A DNA stretch of 6,296 nucleotides. Source: Verrucomicrobiales bacterium (GTDB taxonomy: Bacteria; Verrucomicrobiota; Verrucomicrobiia; Verrucomicrobiales; Verrucomicrobiaceae). Within the stretch, counting starts at the first letter, position 1. Every line of letters begins with the position of its first letter. Where the stretch lies: assembly GCA_003453085.1 (NCBI GenBank), contig DMMK01000718.1:1-6296 (forward strand), read 5' to 3'. This document shows, piece after piece, positions 1 to 5,279 of the stretch. The notes beneath the pieces are model-generated. The model was given only the letters and a program-made list of their open reading frames with translations. It did no database searches and was not told where the DNA came from. A program made the position numbers and the translations under genes.

Positions 1-1
1 G

Positions 2-700
2 GAAAACCTGACCTTCGATGCAGCCACTCGTATCTGGCGTGGCCGAGAATGTCTCTCCCTGGCTGACATGATCGCCGAAGGCACCTGGCCCGCCAGTGGC
101 CAGAAATCCCTCGGCGGCCAGGCCGTCCTGTTGGGGATCACCTGGAAGCCCACGCCAGGGGGTGTTTTCACCCGCTTTCACATTTCGGACATCTGGCTGG
201 ATGACACCGCCATGCAACGATCCTCCCATCTCCAGACCGAGGCGCACAAAGCCTTCATTCGCAGCCGTTGGATGCCCGCCTGGGTGGATGCCGTCGAGTA
301 TGGTAAGTTTGGCCGCGCCACCGTGACTGCAACCTTGTTCGGAGGAGCGGACCCAGCCATCTACGCCGATTTCAAGAAAGGCATCACAGCCCTCATGAAT
401 GGGGCGGAGAACACGTTGAAACATACGGAAGGAGGCACTTCCGGCCCCGCACAGATGGCCTCACGCGGCAAGCTGCTAGATGTCACAGCATCCTCCGATG
501 ACATTCCCTTAGGCAGCAGCGGCATCCAGATTCGTTTTGAGACGGACCTCATCACCGAAGGCATCCGCCCCACCCGAGTCATCCGCATCCGTCCAGCGGA
601 CTGGCCCGATGTTCACATGCCACGGGAGGAGTACCTCGACAGCGGGAAATTCAAACACGAAGACCGCTTCCCGACACCTGCCATCTTTCCTGAATACTGA
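2..700 (+). CDS. Hypothetical protein, C-terminal 232 residues (5' end outside window)
   Basis: The frame is open from the first complete codon at base 2 to the TGA at 698-700, so the gene begins upstream of the window. An internal ATG at 68 is not needed as a start, because the upstream codons (ENLTFDAATRIWRG...) read as ordinary protein. I do not recognise the family. The visible part is a mixed, soluble-looking sequence without membrane helices or a clear catalytic motif. It is rich in Trp and aromatic residues in its first half (ITWKP, FHISDIWLDD, RSRWMPAWVDAVEYG). The end is polar and charged (DWPDVHMPREEYLDSGKFKHEDRFPTPAIFPEY). The coding DNA is clearly more GC-rich, with more C/G third positions, than the 926-residue gene at 1913-4693. 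It therefore looks like older host DNA next to acquired material. A secreted or surface protein is possible, but the N-terminus is not visible. Confidence in the reading frame is high; function is unknown. Confidence 0.85.
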   Translation, partial: ENLTFDAATRIWRGRECLSLADMIAEGTWPASGQKSLGGQAVLLGITWKPTPGGVFTRFHISDIWLDDTAMQRSSHLQTEAHKAFIRSRWMPAWVDAVEYGKFGRATVTATLFGGADPAIYADFKKGITALMNGAENTLKHTEGGTSGPAQMASRGKLLDVTASSDDIPLGSSGIQIRFETDLITEGIRPTRVIRIRPADWPDVHMPREEYLDSGKFKHEDRFPTPAIFPEY

Positions 701-802
701 CGTCTTCTTGACTGGCGAGAGCAAATGGTGCGGAGGAGCCAGTTGCTGTAGCAGTATGCTTTGAGCAAGGTGAGCGTAAGGGCGGAGGCGCTAAAGCGTA
801 TG

Positions 803-809
803 GTTAGGC
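803..809 (+). other. attC-like right core site (GTTAGGC), solitary
   Basis: GTTAGGC fits the integron attC right-core consensus GTTRRRY exactly. It lies 103 bases after the stop of the upstream gene, at the end of a G-rich non-coding stretch, where a cassette boundary would be expected. The matching left core (RYYYAAC) is absent: 661-800 contains no AAC triplet. No second core is seen on the far side of the minus-strand gene (1189-1400). At best this is half of a decayed or recombined attC; a 7-bp degenerate match can also arise by chance. Confidence 0.25.
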
Positions 810-822
810 GGTATTGGGAGAA

Positions 823-838
823 TCATGATTAATCATGA
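823..838. repeat. 16-bp perfect palindrome TCATGATTAATCATGA
   Basis: The 16 bases read identically on both strands. They are centred next to the stop codon (829-831 on +) of the minus-strand gene, so they straddle its last codons and 3' flank. No T-run follows in either direction, so it does not look like an intrinsic terminator. It could be a binding site for a dimeric protein or a recombination or insertion scar. Confidence 0.5.
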
Positions 839-1188
839 AGAACGTTGATAAGGTTTTGAACGGTCTTCTGGCAACCGCATCGCCACTCGTCCCATGCTGC
901 GTCTGGCCAACCTGTGAACCCCCGCATGCTTTCATTCGTAAATGGCTCGTCGATTCGCTGAGCCCACCCTATAACTTGAACTCGCTTGATGAGATGTTCG
1001 CCTCCATGTGAACCGATGATCGTGGCCAGCATAGCCATATCGGCTCGGACTCCGAAAACGTCCATGCCACCGAACCCTTCGAGGCTGATGGTACTTTCAA
1101 TACGCTGGACCAGCCAAGCAATTAATGAGTCTCGCTCGTCGAGCGCTCCGTCTTCCTGAAATTCGCCCGTTTCGTATTTGATTGTCAT
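829..1188 (-). CDS. Hypothetical 119-residue protein
   Basis: The ORF runs on the minus strand from ATG at 1188-1186 to TAA at 831-829. It is opposite in direction to every other gene in the window. I do not recognise the protein. It begins with a charged segment (MTIKYETGEFQEDGALDERD), followed by a probable amphipathic helix (SLIAWLVQRIESTI). A Gly/Ala/Met-rich middle (GGMDVFGVRADMAMLATIIGSHGGEHLIKRVQVIGW) follows, then a Trp- and Cys-containing tail (WPDAAWDEWRCGCQKTVQNLINVLHD). It is acidic, probably cytoplasmic, and lacks a signal peptide or membrane helix. There is no Shine-Dalgarno sequence before the start (ACTCCGCATCAG, then ATG). No shadow ORF of comparable length lies opposite it. 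Small orphan size, isolation and the attC-like core beside its 3' end fit a mobile gene cassette, but this is inference. Confidence 0.65.
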   Translation of the reverse strand: MTIKYETGEFQEDGALDERDSLIAWLVQRIESTISLEGFGGMDVFGVRADMAMLATIIGSHGGEHLIKRVQVIGWAQRIDEPFTNESMRGFTGWPDAAWDEWRCGCQKTVQNLINVLHD

Positions 1189-1340
1189 CTGATGCGGAGT
1201 GTGTGTTCTAAGTCACTGAGACATAATGCTGCGGACTGGAGTGGCGAATGCCTGTCAGGAAAGCGCCGAATTTGACTGGAGTTTCCATGCCTGCTTGTAG
1301 CTTTCACGCCCCATCACTCATTCAAAATACGTATCATCCT
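1189..1340. other. Intergenic region between divergent genes, with one imperfect direct repeat
   Basis: This stretch separates the minus-strand gene from the helix-turn-helix gene and should hold the promoter for the former. The only internal pattern I see is an imperfect direct repeat: ACTGGAGT, 4-5 variable bases, then ATGCCTG, at 1235-1254 and again at 1275-1293. Two in-frame ATGs (1248 and 1287) would extend the downstream gene into this region. The encoded extension (MPVRKAPNLTGVSMPACSF...) has no regulator-like features and would also translate the operator-like elements, so I treat the region as non-coding. Confidence 0.4.
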
Positions 1341-1364
1341 ATTTTGCCATTTTGCTACTTTGCT
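1341..1364. repeat. Three tandem 8-bp repeats upstream of the HTH gene
   Basis: Three consecutive octamers follow each other without gaps: ATTTTGCC (1341-1348), ATTTTGCT (1349-1356) and ACTTTGCT (1357-1364). Neighbouring units differ at one position, and a further ATT follows. They end 36 bases before the proposed start codon and 4 bases before a palindrome. This arrangement suggests protein-binding sites controlling the adjacent regulator gene. Replication-slippage expansion of an AT-rich word is the alternative. Confidence 0.5.
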
Positions 1365-1368
1365 ATTC

Positions 1369-1388
1369 AAGTTGATTTAAATCGACTT
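1369..1388. promoter_or_regulatory. Near-perfect 20-bp palindrome, candidate operator of the HTH gene
   Basis: AAGTTGATTTAAATCGACTT pairs at 9 of 10 symmetric positions; the one exception is a T opposite a G. It is centred on TTTAAA and ends 12 bases before the ATG at 1401. A two-fold symmetric site so close to the start of a helix-turn-helix gene is the classic placement for negative autoregulation by the encoded protein. Binding is inferred, not shown. Confidence 0.5.
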
Positions 1389-1400
1389 AATGCGTTCATT

Positions 1401-1805
1401 ATGAGGAAGAAAGGTGTGAAATCCAACCCGCTGACTCTTGGGGAACATCTTCGAAACAGACGAATACGCCTCTCCCTTCGACAAGAGGATGTAGCCTTGC
1501 GATTAGGCACTCTGCGCGAGGTTTATGACCGTTGGGAGCGTGATGTTCGCAAGCCAGTGATCTCTGAGTGGCCGCGATTGTTGGGCTTTTTGGGCTATTA
1601 TCCTTTTCAAGAAAATCAGGAGTCCGATAGCATTCTGAAAGCGCGAAGATTCCAAGGAATGGATCAGAAAGCACTGGCCTCAGCCCTCGGGGTAACGCCT
1701 CAAACGCTACGTGAATTTGAACATGCCACGGAAATACCGCACGCGAGAATAATGATACGTGTGGCAGAACTCGCCAATATGCCGCCTCTAAAGCTGCTAT
1801 CCTAA
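1401..1805 (+). CDS. Small DNA-binding regulator with two helix-turn-helix units (Xre-like)
   Basis: I place the start at ATG 1401, giving 134 residues that begin MRKKGVKSNPLTLGEHLRNRR. The same frame is open back to an ATG at 1248, but that extension crosses the tandem repeats and the palindrome and looks non-coding. Residues 11-66 form a typical Xre-like unit: LTLGEHLRNRRIRLSL, then RQEDVALRLG, then a recognition-helix region ending in DRWERDVRKP, then LLGFLGYYP. The W-E-R and F-L-G-Y signatures are typical of a family of small regulators I know from accessory regions. Residues about 78-125 are a second, more diverged unit (SILKARRFQGMDQKALASALGVTPQTLREFEHATEIP). The protein is basic and cytoplasmic, and probably binds DNA as a dimer. 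There is no Shine-Dalgarno sequence before ATG 1401. The gene lies 107 bases before the large membrane-protein gene in the same direction and might regulate it. DNA-binding role is likely; target unknown. Confidence 0.85.
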   Translation: MRKKGVKSNPLTLGEHLRNRRIRLSLRQEDVALRLGTLREVYDRWERDVRKPVISEWPRLLGFLGYYPFQENQESDSILKARRFQGMDQKALASALGVTPQTLREFEHATEIPHARIMIRVAELANMPPLKLLS

Positions 1806-1894
1806 GCACAGTTTTTGTTTCTTTTCGAGCCGTGAATAGACCACGTAAGCTTAAGTCAAAGGACGATCATAAACTCTTGTCATGACCTGATTCT

Positions 1895-1900
1895 TATGAT
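1895..1900 (+). promoter_or_regulatory. Possible -10 box (TATGAT) for the 926-residue gene
   Basis: TATGAT matches the sigma-70 -10 consensus at 5 of 6 positions and sits 12 bases before the GTG start, so transcription would begin very close to the start codon. There is no convincing -35 at normal spacing; a TTGTCA at 1877-1882 is too close (12 bases). This is a weak prediction. Confidence 0.25.
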
Positions 1901-1912
1901 AAATGACCATTC

Positions 1913-4693
1913 GTGTCGGCATCATACCAAGCGAAAATCACGGAATCGACTCGAATCCGTGCCTGCATTGTCGGGGCCATTATAGGAGGGCTGGCTGTCA
2001 TTTTTCGAAGTCTTGTCAAAACTGACTTGAAGGAAATTGATCCAAAAAAACTGCTCTTGTTAGTTTTATCCGCATCCTGTCTTGCCGGAGTGATTGCTGC
2101 TCTGAGCAATTTTGCTGGCCTCAGATCAAAAAGGCTTTCGGCCGGACTCGGTTCGAGAATGGGTATTAGCGCAGGTCTGTTTTCTGCCCTGTTTTCTGGG
2201 GCTTTGCTAAACTTGTTGGCCACGTTGGATGTTCGCAGCGCTGTGACAGCAAATGCGGACATGCTATTGAGAAACCAAATGTGGGTCACTTCCTGTGTAA
2301 GCCTTGCCTGCATACTCCCATCTATTCTCTGCGGTTTTATCGGTGGGCTTTTTGGCGCACGCATCCTTAACTCACATCTTCCAACTGTGGATTTGGAAGT
2401 GACTAGCGGAAGTGTTTTTGGATCGAAATGGATAACAGGGATTTTGGCGTCCATCGCGTGCCTCGGCCTTGCAGTGCCTTTATCAACCATTGGGAGGCCT
2501 ATCAAAAAAGATCCGGCCCCAGTTGTAGTCCCTGATGCCCCCTTGGATATACCTCCCACATTTCGTTATAGCCCGCCCAAGACCATTAAGACGGCGAAGG
2601 TTGGGACCGTTCAGCCAGACATCACTAAAACCATAGAGAACGTTTCAAACGACGCTGCCGTCAGTTTGTCGCCAGACGGCAATTTTTTTGCCTACGTTGA
2701 GAGATCATCAAACGAGTTTCGAGTCATCATTTTCGATCTCACCAAATTCGAAAAGGTGGGTGCCATTTCTATTCCATCCAGTCCACAGCGGTGCTTGGCT
2801 TGGTCACCGGATCAGAAGGCCCTTGCATGTGCTATTGAGAATCAAAATGGGAGTCGTCGGGTGTGGATTTTAAAGATCGACTCATCAAAGGCCGTGGAAT
2901 TGCCACGGCCATCTGATCGAGACCTTCCAGGTGGTGACCTCTTTTGGTGGCAAGATAAAGAACTCATATTTTTTCCAGACGATGAACCATCGCTAGTGCT
3001 TGACCTAGACGATCTAAACTTAGGTCTTGCTGAAAAATCGGCTTTCCTGGAAAAGGCAGATGAGACTACCAAACTTCAATGGACGGAGGGGCCTAGGATT
3101 CGAGTGCCGAAGGAAGAAGGCTGGGCGGTAGGATTAAAAACCCTAATCCGGAGTGCCGCTCCAGCCTCTCGTCACAATCCAGATGATGGTTGGAAGCTTG
3201 GTGGTGATACCGTGTGCGCATTGACACATCCGAATTCGGATGTAGCCATGGGGTTCAGTTCTCTAGGGGTTAAGGAGGGCATGCGCATTCTTTGTGTACC
3301 TGATGGTTCTAAAATTATTCGGATAGCAGATGGCCGGGCTGAGGTCACCTACATGAAGGTCGTGACCGCACCTGAGTACCATCTTGAAGTGACGATGCCT
3401 GTAGCTTTTGAGGAGGTGAAAGACGAAACTGTCAAACTAAAAGTGGAGCTTAAGAAGCTGTGTGCATTCATTTATGCGCCACTTGAGAATCCTCTCACGA
3501 ATGAGCCTGTGGGGCCAAACTATGGCCAGATCAAGGCCTTGGCGCGTATCCTTGAATGGAGAGGTAAGAAGGCAGTTTTTATCATCACAACTTTTGACCG
3601 CCCTGTGTCCTCAACAGATGTAATTGCCTCGCTTCACGCATGGGATGCGGGATCATTAGATCTCTGCAAAATCCCCAATCTAAAAGACTGGTGGGAGCAT
3701 CCGGTGCCAATTCGACGCGATTTGCCCTCCTCTGAATTGGAATACATCGAGTCGCCGGTGCTTTTAACACTGTCTGCACAAGGGTCATCATTGGTGGTTG
3801 TGAAGGCATCCGAGCATCCTCGCCCGGCAAAGCCCAAAGCCAAGACGGTATCCACTGAAGCTCCCGTCGCGCAACTAACTGATAGTGACGTGAAGGCTTT
3901 TTTGACGGCTCATCATGACATGGCGTCCAAGGGAGATGTGGCTGGTATGGTTTCCAATTATGATTCAACCGTCGATTTTTTGGATAAAGGGCGAATACTT
4001 TCGAGTGCAATTTTGGCCGAGGAAAGTGCTCATCGAGTCAAATGGCCAAAAGGCATGGAGAAAATCATCAGCGAGATCGTTCTAACGAAAAACGCAGATG
4101 GGTGGAATGCCAGTTACTCAATTGAGTTTTCAAATGAAAATGCTGCTGGTGAGTGGCATCGCGGAAAGGTTGATTTGACGATGGCGATTGGTGTCCAGGA
4201 CGGGAAACTGCGCATAACCAGCCAGCGAGCAAAAGTGTACGATGTGCAGGACAGCAAGAGCGTGGCGAAAACACCCGAAGAAAAACTTAAAGTGGCTTCA
4301 CCAAAGCCACAGGGAATACCCGTGTCAGTGCCGCGTCCCTACTATGTGACCACAACTATGGTGGGCGACCGGAAAGAAATCGAAATTACCGATCATATCA
4401 GTTTTATGAACGGACTCCATTGGCACCGGACGTATCGTGAATTGTCCAAAGATGGCAAAGAACTAAACACCTGTCGCGCCATCTATGAATGTTCTGGAGG
4501 TGTATCTCAAGGGGGGCAAAGCGCGAGTCTCTATGTCAAGGTGCAAGGGTGGGCTCAAAATTATGGTCAGCCCAAGTTTCTTCTTGTGTGTGAACGAAGT
4601 GCGGCGGCTTTTGTGGGCAGGGAATTTAACTTTCAATTCACAAACGATGGCATGATTGAACAACAGGGCATCAGATTCCAGCTGCGAAAATAG
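1913..4693 (+). CDS. Large membrane-anchored protein: five TM helices, beta-propeller-like segment, NTF2-like domain
   Basis: The gene encodes 926 residues from GTG 1913, the only in-frame start after the stop at 1904-1906, to TAG at 4691-4693. Hydrophobic helices are visible near residues 15-35, 47-70, 84-105, 124-147 and 172-192, so the N-terminal fifth is embedded in the inner membrane. A Pro-rich linker follows (about 200-225). Residues about 245-325 carry two WD40/TolB-type blade signatures, SLSPDGNFFAYV (251-262) and LAWSPDQKALACAI (295-308). Less clear beta-rich sequence extends to about 635. After a second Pro/Lys linker, residues about 656-778 resemble an NTF2/SnoaL-like fold (DVKAFLTAHHDMASKGDVAGMV...DSTVDFLDKG...HRVKWP). 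The last ~120 residues (805-926) are beta-rich and unrecognised. With five helices, N-terminus and large C-terminal part should lie on opposite sides of the membrane, most likely with the C-terminal part periplasmic. No enzyme motif is seen. It may sense or scaffold extracytoplasmic ligands; this is inference. Confidence 0.85.
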   Translation: MSASYQAKITESTRIRACIVGAIIGGLAVIFRSLVKTDLKEIDPKKLLLLVLSASCLAGVIAALSNFAGLRSKRLSAGLGSRMGISAGLFSALFSGALLNLLATLDVRSAVTANADMLLRNQMWVTSCVSLACILPSILCGFIGGLFGARILNSHLPTVDLEVTSGSVFGSKWITGILASIACLGLAVPLSTIGRPIKKDPAPVVVPDAPLDIPPTFRYSPPKTIKTAKVGTVQPDITKTIENVSNDAAVSLSPDGNFFAYVERSSNEFRVIIFDLTKFEKVGAISIPSSPQRCLAWSPDQKALACAIENQNGSRRVWILKIDSSKAVELPRPSDRDLPGGDLFWWQDKELIFFPDDEPSLVLDLDDLNLGLAEKSAFLEKADETTKLQWTEGPRIRVPKEEGWAVGLKTLIRSAAPASRHNPDDGWKLGGDTVCALTHPNSDVAMGFSSLGVKEGMRILCVPDGSKIIRIADGRAEVTYMKVVTAPEYHLEVTMPVAFEEVKDETVKLKVELKKLCAFIYAPLENPLTNEPVGPNYGQIKALARILEWRGKKAVFIITTFDRPVSSTDVIASLHAWDAGSLDLCKIPNLKDWWEHPVPIRRDLPSSELEYIESPVLLTLSAQGSSLVVVKASEHPRPAKPKAKTVSTEAPVAQLTDSDVKAFLTAHHDMASKGDVAGMVSNYDSTVDFLDKGRILSSAILAEESAHRVKWPKGMEKIISEIVLTKNADGWNASYSIEFSNENAAGEWHRGKVDLTMAIGVQDGKLRITSQRAKVYDVQDSKSVAKTPEEKLKVASPKPQGIPVSVPRPYYVTTTMVGDRKEIEITDHISFMNGLHWHRTYRELSKDGKELNTCRAIYECSGGVSQGGQSASLYVKVQGWAQNYGQPKFLLVCERSAAAFVGREFNFQFTNDGMIEQQGIRFQLRK

Positions 4694-4706
4694 ATAAGCG
4701 GATGGT

Positions 4707-4839
4707 GGGGAAAGCTTTCCCCTCGCGGCTACTTCGTGGGCCGCTACCCTTTCCAGCGGGGAGGATTCCCCGCAACTCCCCTCCCTAACCAGACCTTTCC
4801 CCTCACGGCCAGCATCCGCTTCGCGAACGCACACCGTGA
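4707..4839. repeat. GC-rich cluster of four inverted repeats
   Basis: Four hairpin-forming segments follow one another just after the large gene. GGGGAAAGCTTTCCCC (4707-4722) is a perfect 16-bp palindrome. GCGGC/GCCGC (4725-4729 and 4740-4744) encloses 10 bases. GCGGGG/CCCCGC (4756-4761 and 4768-4773) encloses 6 bases. TCACGG/CCGTGA (4803-4808 and 4834-4839) encloses 25 bases that include TTCGCGAA. A 15-base word, CTTTCCCCTCRCGGC, occurs at 4715-4729 and 4795-4809 with one difference. No T-run follows any stem, so these are not typical intrinsic terminators. The block may end transcription by another mechanism, be part of a replication or transfer origin, or be a dispersed palindromic element. 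No gene is supported in 4694-5071. Confidence 0.55.
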
Positions 4840-4981
4840 ACCTGCCTTCGGAGGTGCTTAGAATGAACCAGAGGCCCTCCATTGTGCCAATTTCAGCATC
4901 TGATTCATTTAAAGCCCAACCTGACAATTACATCTGCCACTCAAGTTGCAGATAATCACATCGAATGGTAGGACCAACTCA

Positions 4982-5003
4982 AAACTTCGGGCGACCGAAG
5001 TTT
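4982..5003. repeat. 9-bp perfect hairpin with GCGA (GNRA) loop
   Basis: AAACTTCGG, a four-base GCGA loop and CCGAAGTTT form a perfect stem. As RNA, the loop has the GNRA pattern of exceptionally stable tetraloops, which suggests the structure may work in a transcript (for example an antisense control RNA or leader) rather than only as a DNA site. Only three Ts follow directly and they belong to the stem, so it is not a standard terminator. Confidence 0.6.
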
Positions 5004-5018
5004 CATCTCATGGTCAGG

Positions 5019-5027
5019 TTATCCACA
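5019..5027 (+). promoter_or_regulatory. DnaA box (TTATCCACA)
   Basis: The nine bases match the DnaA-box consensus TTATNCACA perfectly and equal the strong Escherichia coli oriC R1-type box. It lies between the arms of the TGGTCA/TGACCA inverted repeat and 45 bases before the RHH gene. Host DnaA binding here would help open a plasmid-type origin or modulate the operon. A weaker 7-of-9 candidate (ATAATCACA) begins near 4952. Confidence 0.65.
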
Positions 5028-5035
5028 GATGGACA

Positions 5036-5070
5036 TGACCACGTGTGTCACCTTCATGGTAAAATGAAGG
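5036..5070 (+). promoter_or_regulatory. Extended -10 promoter with overlapping inverted-repeat operator
   Basis: TGGTAAAAT (5057-5065) is an extended -10: the TGN motif plus TAAAAT, which matches TATAAT at 5 of 6 positions. A partial -35 (ATGACC, 4 of 6) lies at 5035-5040 with 19-base spacing. Transcription would start at about 5072, the A of the RHH start codon, giving a leaderless message. The inverted repeat CCTTCAT (5051-5057), GGTAAA, ATGAAGG (5064-5070) is centred on this -10, where a repressor would block RNA polymerase. The encoded RHH protein is the obvious candidate. If transcription starts further upstream, the same repeat would instead be an mRNA hairpin ending one base before the start codon. 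Confidence 0.45.
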
Positions 5071-5071
5071 C

Positions 5072-5272
5072 ATGCAAAAAATAGTCCGAAAATCGGCAGG
5101 GGTGAAGTTTGAGAGCGATGTTCTCTCGTTCATTGACGGGTTGGCGCGTGATCAACAACGAAGCCGAAGCTTCATTATCAATGCAGTATTGCGATGGTAT
5201 TCTAGGTGGCTCTTTGAGCAGGGAAAGCAGAAGGTCGAGTCTGCTAAGTCAGAGCCTGTGATTCACCTCTAA
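5072..5272 (+). CDS. Ribbon-helix-helix (CopG/Arc-like) DNA-binding protein, likely operon repressor
   Basis: The ORF encodes 66 residues from ATG 5072 to TAA 5270-5272. The fold signature is clear. Residues 9-14 (AGVKFE) would form the DNA-contacting beta strand, residues 16-28 helix A (DVLSFIDGLARDQ), RSRS (30-33) the turn, and residues 33-47 helix B (SFIINAVLRWYSRWL). The remainder is a polar, Lys/Glu-rich tail. The size is typical of CopG- and Arc-type proteins, which bind operators as dimers through the paired strand. The gene is followed after only 7 bases by the candidate initiator gene, so the two are almost certainly co-transcribed. The inverted repeat over its promoter is a plausible self-binding site. 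In plasmids such proteins often repress the replication gene and so set copy number; an antitoxin role is the alternative, but no toxin gene is adjacent. The only purine-rich tract (GAAGG) lies one base from the ATG, too close for a normal ribosome-binding site. Confidence 0.8.
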   Translation: MQKIVRKSAGVKFESDVLSFIDGLARDQQRSRSFIINAVLRWYSRWLFEQGKQKVESAKSEPVIHL

Positions 5273-5279
5273 CGCTCCG

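Larger units (their letters stand above)
4918..5071. other. Putative replication origin / control region upstream of the RHH-Rep operon
   Basis: This 154-bp non-coding stretch is dense in symmetric elements around a DnaA box. AACCTGAC (4918-4925) is complementary to GTCAGGTT (5013-5020). ATCTGC (4932-4937) pairs with GCAGAT. A 9-bp hairpin lies at 4982-5003. TGGTCA (5011-5016) pairs with TGACCA (5036-5041) and brackets the DnaA box. CCTTCAT/ATGAAGG lies at 5051-5070. The 5011-5020 segment can pair in two mutually exclusive ways, upstream or downstream, so the region could adopt alternative structures. Position directly before an RHH gene and a candidate initiator gene supports an origin or its copy-control region. 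No iterons of the usual 17-22 bp type are seen, so origin status is inferred. Confidence 0.5.

Noticed and set aside
711..743. Inverted repeat ACTGGC / GCCAGT as a terminator after the first gene
   Set aside because: Only six pairs with a 21-base loop and no T-run after it.
1235..1293. Imperfect direct repeat ACTGGAGT...ATGCCTG as a target-site duplication or att site
   Set aside because: The copies differ in the spacer, are only 40 bases apart and enclose nothing that looks mobile.
1248..1400. N-terminal extension of the HTH gene from ATG 1248
   Set aside because: The extra 51 residues show no regulator-like sequence and would translate through the tandem repeats and palindrome; ATG 1401 leaves a regulator of ordinary size.
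1795..1817. TGCT/AGCA stem followed by CAGTTTTTG as a terminator for the HTH gene
   Set aside because: The stem is only four pairs and overlaps the stop codon; the T-run alone is not enough.
1903..2023. Short ORF from ATG 1903 overlapping the start of the large gene in another frame
   Set aside because: It ends after about 39 codons, overlaps the first membrane helix and has no recognisable content.
1894..2559. 221-residue minus-strand ORF opposite the membrane domain
   Set aside because: It is antisense to the five membrane helices of the 926-residue protein, whose hydrophobic pattern is clearly coding; the minus-strand product is Pro/Ser/Arg-rich with no recognisable feature.
4463..4927. 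154-residue minus-strand ORF overlapping the end of the large gene
   Set aside because: Its sequence is irregular, half of it lies antisense to a well-supported gene and the other half crosses the hairpin-rich non-coding block; no domain signature.
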